In this document: positions 16,803 to 25,242 of the stretch, piece by piece
How positions within the stretch are numbered: position 1 is the first letter of the stretch
Layout: each line of letters starts with the position of its first letter
Assembly: GCA_945888475.1 (NCBI GenBank)
Contig: CAMDAB010000024.1
Coordinates: 1-35,798 of the forward strand
Origin: Saprospira grandis DSM 2844
GTDB taxonomy: Bacteria; Bacteroidota; Bacteroidia; Chitinophagales; Saprospiraceae
Reading direction: 5' to 3'
DNA length: 35,798 nt
Position numbers and translations under genes: made by a program
Notes under the pieces: generated by a model
What the model was told of the DNA's origin: nothing
The model's database searches: none
What the model saw: the letters and a program-made list of their open reading frames with translations, nothing else

Positions 16803-16907
16803 GACTTGATTCATTTGACAATTTTTAAAGTTATATCAATTTGCAAAAGCCGATTAAGAACAGAAACGGCGGGATTGCTGGCCTGTCATACCTTGCAACT
16901 TTTATAG
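16803..16907 (+). pseudogene. Decayed second copy of the rsmE 3' end
   Basis: In one frame, 34 codons and TAG (16905-16907) align with RsmE residues 197-232. D..(V/I).L.I, then FK.(V/I)S, then KSRLRTETAGL and ACHTLQL are kept, with a 9-base in-frame deletion (loss of Ser-His-Gly). At DNA level, 16843-16901 matches 13941-13999 at 54 of 59 bases; four of the five differences leave the protein unchanged (CTG/TTA, GCT/GCG, GCT/GCC) and one is Val/Leu. It ends ...LQLL-stop, a natural-looking RsmE C-terminus, whereas the intact gene ends in repeat-coded residues. No start or N-terminal part remains. Confidence 0.85.
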
Positions 16908-17052
16908 AAGTCAGATTATCAGACATCAGATTATCAGATGATTAACAAATCTGAACATTTAAAATAGCCTGTAAACTGTCTTTTGGCAATCTGATAATTT
17001 TGCGAATTTGAAAAGCTGACTTCTGACTTCTGACTTCTGAAAATCTTCAAAA
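16908..17052. repeat. Degenerate short repeats upstream of the TPR lipoprotein
   Basis: AGAAGTC, AGATTATC, AGACATC, AGATTATC, AGATGATT units at 16907-16945, and three exact TGACTTC heptamers at 17017-17037, 15 bases before the next ATG. TGACTTC is the complement of the GAAGTCT/GAAGTTA units at 12984-13025. Confidence 0.7.
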
Positions 17053-17640
17053 ATGAAACATCTAACCTTTCTCCTCCTAATCCTCCTCCTGAGCGCCTGC
17101 GGACAAAAAAAATCAAATGACGGAGGTTTGGAACTGACCGATGCCCAGCTAAAAGAGCTTATGAAAAAACAGCCACAGATGAGCAATCCGGGCACAGGCG
17201 ATGCTGCCATGCAACAGTTGGAAATGTCATATCTCGATGATAGCAGCAACCTCGAGAATGTATATAACCTGGCATTTATGTATTGCAACAAATGTGTTGC
17301 CGATACAAGTTTTGTAGCCTGCCCCAAAGCAGCGCAATATCTAAGCCGGGTGATACGGCTGAAGTCAGATTACAGGCAGGGTAAAGCTTATTACAACCGC
17401 GCACTCTGCAACGAGCATCAGTCAAATCTTGATGCGGCTTTATTGGATTATAACCGATTCAGCGAAATAAATGCAAATAATCCCAAACCACCAGTCAATT
17501 ATTTCTTAAAAAAGGCACTCTTACTCAAAAAAATGGAACGCAACCGCGAGGCCTGTGTTGAGCTTAAAAAAGCTGAGAAATTAGAAAAGAACAGCACTGC
17601 TCAAATCGAATGGCGGGAGGAATGCGAGGCCAAAAAGTAA
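17053..17640 (+). CDS. TPR-like lipoprotein
   Basis: The product has 195 residues. Lipobox LLSAC with the lipidated Cys at residue 16 (MKHLTFLLLILLLSA-C). After a charged linker, helix pairs read as degenerate TPR units: LENVYNLAFMYCNKC, AAQYLSRVIRLKSDYRQGKAYYNRALCNEHQSNLD and AALLDYNRFSEIN, then PPVNYFLKKALLLKKMERNREACVELKKAEKLE. Three cysteines in the first unit could pair in the periplasm. TPR lipoproteins generally scaffold envelope complexes; the partner is unknown. The upstream TGACTTC heptamers leave only 15 bases for a leader sequence, so repeats may lie in its promoter. Confidence 0.82.
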   Translation: MKHLTFLLLILLLSACGQKKSNDGGLELTDAQLKELMKKQPQMSNPGTGDAAMQQLEMSYLDDSSNLENVYNLAFMYCNKCVADTSFVACPKAAQYLSRVIRLKSDYRQGKAYYNRALCNEHQSNLDAALLDYNRFSEINANNPKPPVNYFLKKALLLKKMERNREACVELKKAEKLEKNSTAQIEWREECEAKK

Positions 17641-18097
17641 TTTAAGCGCCTGAGCATAAATCCGAGCAGATCATTATTATCGACTTTAAATCTGTGTTTT
17701 ATATTTTTATTTTATAAACACAGATTAAGCGGCAAATACTGATTAGCACTGATCTTCGATACTGATTATTTTCCTTCAGAAAATAACAGATTTGCAAATA
17801 GTCTCACCTAAATATTTCAGCATGAATGATTTTTGGAAAATAGGTTTATTGTTTTGCAAATCGAACTTTGGTGGGGATAATCCGCATTTTACGAAGTAAA
17901 ATATCAGTATTTTGAGTATCAAAATCCGTGTGGGTCAGTATTATCAACCTTAAATCCGTGTTTTATATTTTTTTATAAACGCAGATTAGGACTTTAGTGA
18001 TTTCAGGAAATAAGTGTTATTATTTTTGCTAAGTAATTTATTGTAAAAATCAAAGCAAATTGCCAGCCCGGCATATCTCTTTGATTGCTTTCTCCTT
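17641..18097. repeat. 457-bp gap with two copies of a hairpin-bearing ~55-bp repeat
   Basis: No gene was seen. Copy 1 (~17674-17728) contains a perfect 11-bp inverted repeat, AATCTGTGTTT (17689-17699) / AAACACAGATT (17716-17726). Copy 2 (~17935-17990) has the same layout with AATCCGTGTTT / AAACGCAGATT, in the same orientation. Between them are shorter echoes (CTGATTAGCACTGATC, TCCGTGTGGGTCAG). Decayed dispersed repeats are the likeliest reading. Confidence 0.65.
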
Positions 18098-18550
18098 TTA
18101 AGGTAAAAGCGATGCTTTCAATTCGAAATTTGCTTCGCTTTCCGCACTAATGATAGCAATAAGGGCATTTTCTATGATTTTCAATTCAATTTTTGGACCA
18201 CTGATCGCTAAAACAGTTTGTCCGGGTAGAACAGCATCAGCTTCCGAAACAGCCTTGAGATCGAAGCTAAAACGCAGTCTTTGCAGATAATTGAGAAAAC
18301 TTTCATTAAAAACCGATTTGCCGTCCTCCTTCAAGGATGCTAGTTGGTGAATGTATTCAGGAACAAATTTCAAAGTGCTGAAATATTTGCAAAAGCTATC
18401 AATGCCATAAACTTTTTGCATTTTTTTATCCACTGAATTACTCAGGATAAGTTCCAGTTGTAGTATTTCGGCATAGCTTCCGTCTGTCCAAAAAGAAAAG
18501 GCAGCCTTTAAATTTTTTAAATTTTCGAAATCTGACAAACTTGTATCCAT
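18098..18550 (-). CDS. Truncated nicotinate phosphoribosyltransferase-like protein (N-terminal domain only)
   Basis: The product has 150 residues. From ~40 on it follows the N-terminal domain of nicotinate/nicotinamide phosphoribosyltransferases: GIDSFCKYFSTLKF, FNESFLNYLQRLRF, FDLKAVSEADAVLPGQTVL and ISGPKIELKIIENALIAII match the 'yL..l.f / fl.yL..frF..dv.avpEG..vfp.eP...v.gp....qllEt.ll.ii' pattern. The first ~35 residues are poor: the usual D-x-Y-x-L-T-M opening is replaced by NLKNLKAAFSFWTDG. The catalytic phosphoribosyl-binding barrel, normally another 250+ residues, is absent; the frame stops at 18098 and runs into repeats. It is either a gene remnant or a stand-alone domain. It is divergent from the pseudouridine synthase. 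Confidence 0.6.
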   Translation of the reverse strand: MDTSLSDFENLKNLKAAFSFWTDGSYAEILQLELILSNSVDKKMQKVYGIDSFCKYFSTLKFVPEYIHQLASLKEDGKSVFNESFLNYLQRLRFSFDLKAVSEADAVLPGQTVLAISGPKIELKIIENALIAIISAESEANFELKASLLP

Positions 18551-18570
18551 TCTATGCCTTTAACTGCTTG

Positions 18571-18586
18571 TAAATTTGTAAATTTG
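18571..18586 (+). promoter_or_regulatory. Tandem -7 boxes (TAAATTTG twice)
   Basis: TAAATTTG at 18571-18578 and again at 18579-18586, both matching TAnnTTTG, 90-106 bases before the pseudouridine synthase ATG. An 8-base tandem duplication of a promoter core is the simplest reading. Confidence 0.45.
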
Positions 18587-18676
18587 CGTTTTACGCTGCA
18601 CGAAATTAAGAAATTACCCTAAAAAGTTGTCTGATTACTTAAAAAAATGCAGTTTTACAAATGAAGCATTCTCATA

Positions 18677-19420
18677 ATGTCGAAAAATCCCGCTTACGAA
18701 ATTCTGTTTGAAGACGAATCGTTAATCGCTGTAAACAAGCCAGCTCAGGTACTTTCAATTCCCGACAGGCACCGCCCCGAGTTGACCAATATCTACGCTT
18801 TACTCTTGGAGAAATATGGTGAAATTTACATTGTTCATCGTATCGATAAAGATACGAGCGGAGTTTTGATTTTTGCCAAAACAGCAGCGGCGCATAAAAG
18901 TCTCAGTGAACAATTCGAAGGAAGAACAACTGTAAAACTATACAAAGCGCTGGTTATTGGTTGCCCATTCGAGGAAGAAGGCAGAATTGAGGCAGGAATT
19001 GCGCATCATCCCACGCAACTTGGATTGATGTGTGTATCCTCCAAAGGCAAGGAATCGATTACCGAATATCGGGTGCTGGAAAAGTTTAAAAATTACAGCC
19101 TTTTGGAATGTAATATCCTTACCGGACGTACACATCAGATACGTGTGCACCTCAAGCATATCGGACATCCGCTGGTGGTCGATTTTCAATATGGAGGCAA
19201 AGAATCATTTTTTCTTTCTGAATTTAAAAAAAGAAAGTTCAACCTGGGAAAATGGGAAGAAGAAGTACCCATGCTTTCGAGGGTTCCTTTGCATGCTTAT
19301 TCATTGACATTCAATCATCCGGAAAGTGGGGAAGAGATGACGCTAACAGCAGAAATGCCAAAAGATATGCGTGCAGTATTAAGTCAATTATCGAAATGGG
19401 ATAAAATCAGTAAATTATAA
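18677..19420 (+). CDS. RluA-family pseudouridine synthase
   Basis: The product has 247 residues. It isomerises specific uridines in rRNA or tRNA to pseudouridine. Family motifs: ILFEDESLIAVNKPAQVLSIP, the catalytic HRIDKDTSGVLIFAKT (Asp57 is the expected nucleophile), QFEGRTTVKLYKALV, and TGRTHQIRVHLKHIGHPLVVDFQYGG. There is no S4 RNA-binding domain at the N-terminus, as in the short RluA-type enzymes; the target base cannot be named from the sequence. One base separates its stop from the next ATG, so it is translationally linked to the SNF2 helicase. Confidence 0.92.
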   Translation: MSKNPAYEILFEDESLIAVNKPAQVLSIPDRHRPELTNIYALLLEKYGEIYIVHRIDKDTSGVLIFAKTAAAHKSLSEQFEGRTTVKLYKALVIGCPFEEEGRIEAGIAHHPTQLGLMCVSSKGKESITEYRVLEKFKNYSLLECNILTGRTHQIRVHLKHIGHPLVVDFQYGGKESFFLSEFKKRKFNLGKWEEEVPMLSRVPLHAYSLTFNHPESGEEMTLTAEMPKDMRAVLSQLSKWDKISKL

Positions 19421-19421
19421 A

Positions 19422-22400
19422 ATGGCGAATTTTCAAAGTTACCTAAATTTAAGTGAAAGCGGACAGTTACTGGTTGAAATCAGTTTGCTCATCAATACCA
19501 GAATGAGTGTTAAAGATCTGGAGTTGATTGCTAGTCTGTCCAAAGATGAAGACATCCGTAGAATAGGATCGGAATTTACCAATAACGACCTGAACAGTTG
19601 TGCTTCAGAGCGTTTCTTTATTTACCGTTATGCAGCTGTAGAACCCATTGAGTTTGATAAAGAAGAAATATTTTTTCATGCTATTGCTAAACCCTATTTC
19701 AGAAATCTTTGTGTTGGTTATTATAAGTTTACCAAAGAAAAAAAATACGGATGGTCATGGTCATGGTCTGAGAACTTTCAGGAACTTGGCAATCTGATGC
19801 GCCTTTATGTTTTTGATGAACAATTCATTAAAAGCAATGAAATGTTCCGATTGATGTTTGAAAGGGTAAAGCTCGATGAGCGTTGGATGATGTCGGACAA
19901 AATACTTTCAAAAATCTTTTTGAAAGGACTGCAAATTGAGAAATTCAAACGAATCCAATTTATAGAAGTCCGTCAGCAACTGGTAGAAGAGGCATTTTCT
20001 TACCTTTTCTTTCAGATGAAATATTCAAAATCATTTTGCGATTATATGGTGCAACATGTGAACCAGATAAAACAGGTGAGCACCATAAACAAATTGACAC
20101 ATTTTCTAATGCTTTCGGGCGACAGGAAAGCATTGGGAAAGATAATCAGTACTTCTAAAAATGATTATCTCGTAACTGTTTCTAAAAATCAACTTAGTTT
20201 TATCAATGCTGATTTTGTATCATCGCTCACTGAATTTGAGAAAAATAACCTTATTCTGAAAAAACTGGAGGGAAGCAAAAAGTCTCAGTTTAATACGATT
20301 AATTATCTTGCGGGACTTTGTCTTTTAAAATTGGAGTCGAAAGCCGTTATTTGGGAAGATTATTGGAAAGGTCTTACAAAAGATGCGATGATTACGAATT
20401 ATTTGTCGCTCACACTTGGCTTGCTGAGTCAACAGGCAAAACCTGAGCTAATCAATGAATGGAACAGAACCTCCGATGATTATATCATTAAAAACAGTGC
20501 GGTACACAGTCTGCTTTTTTTAGCATATGCTGCACTTTGGCTAGGTCGTACCAGTTTGAGCCGTACTTTGCTCAATCATCCGCCCTTAATAGCTTTATCT
20601 AATGATTTTCTATGGATTGCACAGGAATACAATGCATTGAAACAGATATTAGAAGGGGATACCGATGAAATTTCGAAAGAGGCTGTGCTTTGGCAGATTT
20701 ATGCGCCAAAACCCGAATGGGAAGTGCTTTTGGAACAGTTGGACAATATTTTGAATCTTACTGTCAATAGCAATTCTGCCAAAGAAGAAAGGCTCATTTG
20801 GCGTTTCAACCCCGAAAGCTTTTATCTTGAACCAATTCTGCAAAAACTCAATAAAAATGGTAGTTGGAGTAAGGGCCGGAAGCTGAATACAGAAAAATAT
20901 ACAGAGCGGGAATTAAGTCAGTTTGCAAATGGACAGGATCTTGAAATTCTGAGAGCGCATCATAAACTCCAAAATTCTAATCTCTATGTTTACGATAATC
21001 CGGCAAAACCCGAACTCATAGCCGATCTTTTAGATAAGATGGTTGGCTGCTCCAATCTTTACCTCGAAAACAGCAATGATACCGCGCTACAGATAAACAG
21101 AGGGAAACTTGAGCTGCAACTGGTTAAAACTGACAAGGGTTATCATTTCGACAGCCCTTTCAAACTTAACGATAAGGAATTGCCTTTTATTTTTAAAAGA
21201 GAGACGCCAACCAGGTATTCATTTATTCCTATCAGCAAGGAACAACAGCAGCTGATTACACTATTGAGCAGGAAAAAAGTTGTACTTCCTAATCAGGCAG
21301 AGGATCAACTGAAGGAGAAGCTAAAAAAAATGGTTTCCATACTTCCGGTACACAGCAATTTGATTATCGATGACAGTTCAGTGCCAGAGCATCCTTGCGA
21401 CGGCAGAATCTATGTGCATTTTCTGCCTGTAGGCGAATTTTTTAATGTAGAACTTTTTGTGAAGCCTTTCAGTGAGGTTCCTCCTTATTTTACTCCCGGC
21501 AAGGGTTATGAGCGGGTAATAGCCGAATTGAAGGGCAGTACTTATTTTGTAAAAAGAGATTTAAATGCTGAGAATACTGCAGCAGAAGAGCTCATGGCCA
21601 TTTCATCCGTTTTGGACATCAGAAGCCGGGAAGGAGAGATCTGGACACTCGACGGTATAGAGCCTTGCCTTGCCTTGCTTGCCGAATTGAACGACTTGCG
21701 AAAAGAAAATAAAATTATCATAGAATGGCCGCAGGGCGAAAGGTTGAAAATTTCATCCTATGCAAATTTTGATAGTCTCTTTATGAATGTCAGAAGCAGC
21801 GGCAACTGGTTTGAGCTGGAAGGGGAGTTGAGGATTAACGATGATCTGGTGATGGACATGGAGCTACTGTTGGAAAGAAGCCGAGATTCAAAAAACCGTT
21901 TTATAAGTCTCGATGACGGCACTTATTTGGCACTCACCGAAAAACTATTCCGCAGGCTGCGCGAAATTGAAAGCTGGACGCAAAAAAATAAAAACAAACT
22001 GATGATCTCACAGTTTGCAGGTGCCGCTTTCAGTGATTTTCCAGAGGAAATGAATTTTAGTTACGACACTAAGTGGAAAGCATTTGTTGATAAAATGAAA
22101 ACTTCTTCAACAAAGGTTTTTGAGCTGCCGCTAGGGCTAAACGCCGAACTCCGCCCTTATCAGACAGAGGGTTACCAGTGGCTGCAGCGAATGGCCGATT
22201 GGGGGGCTGGTGCCTGCCTTGCCGATGATATGGGTTTGGGTAAAACCGTTCAGGCTATTGCCATGCTGCTATCGCGTGCAAAAGATGGTCCTGCGCTGGT
22301 AGTTGCTCCAGCCTCGGTTTGTGCTAACTGGATAAGCGAACTGGCAAAATTTGCACCAAGCCTCATTGCCCACAATCTTTCACAGGCTAGCGACAGAAAC

Positions 22401-23525
22401 AAATGCATCGAAGATTTAAAAGCTGAAGAAGTATTGGTAACCACTTACGGACTCTTACACCAAGCAAGCGATACACTTTGTGCCAAAAAATTCAATACAA
22501 TAGTGCTCGATGAAGCCCAGTCTATCAAAAACCGCTTTACCAAGCGATCGCAGGCGGCAATGGAACTGCAGAGCGATTTCAAAATCATCACAACCGGAAC
22601 GCCAATAGAAAATCATTTGGGAGAACTTTGGAATCTGTTTCATTTTATCAATCCCGGTCTTTTGGGTACTGCCAAAATGTTTCAGGAGCGATTTTCGTTG
22701 CCGATTGAAAAGTGGGGCGACAAGGAAAAGCGCGGGCAATTGCAAAAACTTATTAAACCTTTTATTTTGAGAAGGTTAAAGAAAGAAGTGCTAAAAGATT
22801 TGCCCGAAAAAACCGAAATTACACTGCGCATCGAAAGGAGCGATGCTGAAAGTTCATTTTATGAGGCATTGCGCCGAAAAGCACTTGACAGTATTCAGGG
22901 CGGAAAATTTGAACATGAAGGAGCGAAACGCCTACAGGTATTGGCCGAGCTGATGCGCCTGCGCCGTTGTTGCTGTCATCCTGCATTGATAACGGGAGGC
23001 GAAAAAATACCATCTTCAAAATTGGAGGCGCTAAAAGATTTAGTGGATGAATTATTGCAAAATGGACATAAAGCACTTATCTTTAGTCAGTTTGTGGATT
23101 ATTTGCGCATTATTGAAAAGGAAATAAAAAAAATGGGCGTCAGTTATCAGTATCTCGATGGAAGCACGCCGCTTAAAAAACGCAAAATTGCCATTGATGC
23201 CTTTCAGGGCGGAGACGGTGATATCTTTCTTATCAGTTTGAAAGCGGGAGGAACCGGACTCAACCTTACTGCTGCAGATTACGTTATACATGTAGATCCA
23301 TGGTGGAATCCGGCAGTTGAAGATCAGGCAAGTGACAGAGCACATCGCATCGGGCAACAAAATCCTGTTACAGTCTACCGTTTGGTTGCTGAAGGTAGTA
23401 TCGAAGAGAAAATTGTAAAATTACATGGTTCGAAAAGAGAAATGGCCGAAGCGCTGCTGCAGGATACCGATGGAAAAGTTTCGCTTAATGCCGATGACTT
23501 ATTGGATTTATTGAAAGGGTTTTAG
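19422..23525 (+). CDS. SNF2/Rad54-family DNA translocase/helicase
   Basis: The product has 1367 residues. The SNF2 motor fills the C-terminal ~470 residues. Motif I is ADDMGLGKTVQAIAML (~931-946), motif II is LDEAQSIKN (DEAQ, ~1029), motif III is TGTPIENHLGELWNLFHFI, and the helicase C part has IFSQFVDYL, YLDGSTPLKKR, SLKAGGTGLNL and QASDRAHRIGQ (motif VI, ~1302). About 900 residues precede it: a helical N-terminal third with no known motif, then a beta-rich region leading into LRPYQTEGYQWLQRM. No SWIM Cys/His zinc finger was seen. Such ATPases move along DNA; in bacteria their partners include RNA polymerase (RapA) and defence systems. It shares an operon with rluA-type synthase (1-bp gap). 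No nuclease or methyltransferase is nearby. Confidence 0.93.
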   Translation: MANFQSYLNLSESGQLLVEISLLINTRMSVKDLELIASLSKDEDIRRIGSEFTNNDLNSCASERFFIYRYAAVEPIEFDKEEIFFHAIAKPYFRNLCVGYYKFTKEKKYGWSWSWSENFQELGNLMRLYVFDEQFIKSNEMFRLMFERVKLDERWMMSDKILSKIFLKGLQIEKFKRIQFIEVRQQLVEEAFSYLFFQMKYSKSFCDYMVQHVNQIKQVSTINKLTHFLMLSGDRKALGKIISTSKNDYLVTVSKNQLSFINADFVSSLTEFEKNNLILKKLEGSKKSQFNTINYLAGLCLLKLESKAVIWEDYWKGLTKDAMITNYLSLTLGLLSQQAKPELINEWNRTSDDYIIKNSAVHSLLFLAYAALWLGRTSLSRTLLNHPPLIALSNDFLWIAQEYNALKQILEGDTDEISKEAVLWQIYAPKPEWEVLLEQLDNILNLTVNSNSAKEERLIWRFNPESFYLEPILQKLNKNGSWSKGRKLNTEKYTERELSQFANGQDLEILRAHHKLQNSNLYVYDNPAKPELIADLLDKMVGCSNLYLENSNDTALQINRGKLELQLVKTDKGYHFDSPFKLNDKELPFIFKRETPTRYSFIPISKEQQQLITLLSRKKVVLPNQAEDQLKEKLKKMVSILPVHSNLIIDDSSVPEHPCDGRIYVHFLPVGEFFNVELFVKPFSEVPPYFTPGKGYERVIAELKGSTYFVKRDLNAENTAAEELMAISSVLDIRSREGEIWTLDGIEPCLALLAELNDLRKENKIIIEWPQGERLKISSYANFDSLFMNVRSSGNWFELEGELRINDDLVMDMELLLERSRDSKNRFISLDDGTYLALTEKLFRRLREIESWTQKNKNKLMISQFAGAAFSDFPEEMNFSYDTKWKAFVDKMKTSSTKVFELPLGLNAELRPYQTEGYQWLQRMADWGAGACLADDMGLGKTVQAIAMLLSRAKDGPALVVAPASVCANWISELAKFAPSLIAHNLSQASDRNKCIEDLKAEEVLVTTYGLLHQASDTLCAKKFNTIVLDEAQSIKNRFTKRSQAAMELQSDFKIITTGTPIENHLGELWNLFHFINPGLLGTAKMFQERFSLPIEKWGDKEKRGQLQKLIKPFILRRLKKEVLKDLPEKTEITLRIERSDAESSFYEALRRKALDSIQGGKFEHEGAKRLQVLAELMRLRRCCCHPALITGGEKIPSSKLEALKDLVDELLQNGHKALIFSQFVDYLRIIEKEIKKMGVSYQYLDGSTPLKKRKIAIDAFQGGDGDIFLISLKAGGTGLNLTAADYVIHVDPWWNPAVEDQASDRAHRIGQQNPVTVYRLVAEGSIEEKIVKLHGSKREMAEALLQDTDGKVSLNADDLLDLLKGF

Positions 23526-23830
23526 AAAGAATGAAAGAGGAAAGATGTTGAAAATTTGAAAATTCGGTGATTTGATAATTTGAGAATGGTGCTTGAGAAG
23601 TGGTAATTGGTATGCTGTTAGTTGGTAATTAGAAACGTGCTATGCGGAGTTAGTCTTAATACAATTCGCGGAACTTCGTTTGTTGATACTTGATACTTGA
23701 TACTTGATACTTGATGTGCTTCGCGGAACTTCGTTTAAAGAGCTCGCAAAGCTCGGTTCTTGATACTTGATACTTGATACTTGATACTTGATTCCTGCTA
23801 CAAAATAAATAATATTAAACATCAAAAACT
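23526..23830. repeat. Heptamer repeat arrays between the SNF2 and OmpA-like genes
   Basis: AGAAAGA/ATGAAAG/AGGAAAG units start at the SNF2 stop codon. Two blocks of exact TTGATAC heptamers follow: four at 23683-23710 and four at 23760-23787. Each block is preceded by TTCGCGGAACTTCGTTT (from 23665 and 23720), so a ~75-bp larger unit seems duplicated. GAGC-TCGCAAA-GCTC forms a small hairpin before block two. TTGATAC shifted is CTTGATA, the complement of TATCAAG at 13029-13056. No gene was seen. Confidence 0.85.
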
Positions 23831-24757
23831 ATGATCAGAATTTTAAGTATTGTAATGCTCGCGATTGTTTTACTCAGTTCCTGCGTAACCAAAAAGAAAT
23901 TTAAACAATTACAGGCCAATCATGCGCTGGAACTGGATAAGTCCAAAGCCAGTGAAACTGCCTGTCTGCTCGAACTTGATAATTTAAAAAGGTCACTGGA
24001 TGTAAAAGATAAGGCCCTTCGAGATAAGGAATCGGAACTAAATCTTACTAAAAATAATCTCGACAATGCTAAAGTTAAGGAACAGGAGATGAAGAGTCAG
24101 ATGGACTTCCTGCGTGAAAATAATACGCAGCTTTTGGGCAGACTTTCCGACCTTTCTGTTGTGAGTAAGACTGGTGCCGAAAGTATAAAAAAATCATTGG
24201 AAACTATGGAGGAGCAGGGTAGGTACATCAAAGACCTCACTGCTTCGCTACAAAGAAAAGACTCACTCAATCTTCAGTTGGTGATGAATTTGAAACGCTC
24301 TTTGGATAATATTAATGATGAAGATGTGAATGTCGAGGTAAAAAAAGGAGTGGTTTTTATTTCACTTTCTGATAAAATGCTTTTCAAATCGGGCTCTTAC
24401 GAAATCAATAAAACAGCCGATAATGTTCTTGCAAAAATTGCCAAGGTAGTGAACGACCACAAAGATATGGAGATTTTGGTCGAGGGCCATACTGATAATG
24501 TCCCTATGAAGAGTGATTGTATGAAAGACAACTGGGACCTGAGTGTGATGCGCTCCACGGCAATTGTGCGCTCATTGCAAAGCAAGTATGGAGTCGACCC
24601 CAAGAGAATGACCGCTGGTGGGCGTTCAGAATATCTTCCCAAAACCGGAAATGATAATACGGCCGGCCGTTCAACAAACCGTCGCACCGAGATTATTATT
24701 ACGCCTAAACTCGATCAGTTTTTTGAGCTGATGAAGCCAGAGGGAGGAAAAAAGTAG
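23831..24757 (+). CDS. OmpA-family peptidoglycan-binding lipoprotein
   Basis: The product has 308 residues. Lipobox LLSSC with Cys at residue 18. Residues ~20-165 form a long coiled coil (heptads through NHALELDKSKASETACLLEL, KALRDKESELNLTKNNL and MKSQMDFLRENNTQLL). The OmpA/MotB C-terminal domain is at ~170-295: KMLFKSGSYEINKTADNVLAKI, ILVEGHTDNVPM, NWDLSVMRSTAIVRSL, MTAGGRSEYLP and NRRTEIIITP, with the Asp and Arg that grip diaminopimelate. It probably tethers the outer membrane to the wall across the periplasm. The TTGATAC arrays lie 40 bases upstream. Confidence 0.92.
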   Translation: MIRILSIVMLAIVLLSSCVTKKKFKQLQANHALELDKSKASETACLLELDNLKRSLDVKDKALRDKESELNLTKNNLDNAKVKEQEMKSQMDFLRENNTQLLGRLSDLSVVSKTGAESIKKSLETMEEQGRYIKDLTASLQRKDSLNLQLVMNLKRSLDNINDEDVNVEVKKGVVFISLSDKMLFKSGSYEINKTADNVLAKIAKVVNDHKDMEILVEGHTDNVPMKSDCMKDNWDLSVMRSTAIVRSLQSKYGVDPKRMTAGGRSEYLPKTGNDNTAGRSTNRRTEIIITPKLDQFFELMKPEGGKK

Positions 24758-24793
24758 TAGAACAAGATTGATAAATTATGCCTGTATATTGCA

Positions 24794-25207
24794 ATGATGG
24801 GAAAGCTTTTTTTTATTGTTTTAATCTGTTTTTTTTCGAAAGAAGCATTTGGGCAAAATCCTGTGCAGGAAGATATCTTATTTAAAGATACAGTTTGCAA
24901 TATTGCTTTTGATTCTCTGAAACATAATTTTGGTAAAATTAATCCTGAAACACAAAGCAGATACCTTACTAAGCATTTTAAGTATTTAGGCACTGAACCA
25001 CTAAGTATCAAAAGAGCCTGGACTGGCGACCCTCATTATATCTGCGACTATCCAAAAGAAGATTTGATTCCCAATAAGGTTTATTCTTTCAAGGTCTGTT
25101 TCAGCCACAAAGGGCGCGAAGGTATTATGAACAAGCAAATGGGCTTTGATTTATCGGATGGCAATCGAGTTTTTATGCGATTTACAGGCGAGTATGTTAA
25201 ACAATAG
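24794..25207 (+). CDS. Small secreted DUF1573-like protein
   Basis: The product has 137 residues. Signal peptide MMGKLFFIVLICFFSKEAFGQ (either of two adjacent ATGs could start). The rest has the DUF1573 layout: FDSLKHNFGKINPETQSRYLTKHFKYLGTEPLSIK, then a Cys where the family usually has CGC (YICDYPKE), then LIPNKVYSFKVCFSHKGREGIMNKQMGF and a final VFMRFTGEY strand. Family members are periplasmic, Ig-like and of unknown function. The usual CGC triplet is reduced to one Cys. It follows the OmpA-like gene by 36 bp, so co-transcription is likely. Confidence 0.78.
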   Translation: MMGKLFFIVLICFFSKEAFGQNPVQEDILFKDTVCNIAFDSLKHNFGKINPETQSRYLTKHFKYLGTEPLSIKRAWTGDPHYICDYPKEDLIPNKVYSFKVCFSHKGREGIMNKQMGFDLSDGNRVFMRFTGEYVKQ

Positions 25208-25242
25208 CATAAAAATATCTTACAGTTTAAAACAAAAAAACA

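Noticed and set aside
16442..16828. Overlapping plus-strand frame in the FISUMP gene
   Set aside because: A shadow of the FISUMP frame, whose motifs and signal peptide are clear.
23683..23787. TTGATAC arrays as a CRISPR
   Set aside because: Units are 7 bases with no spacers, and no cas gene is present.
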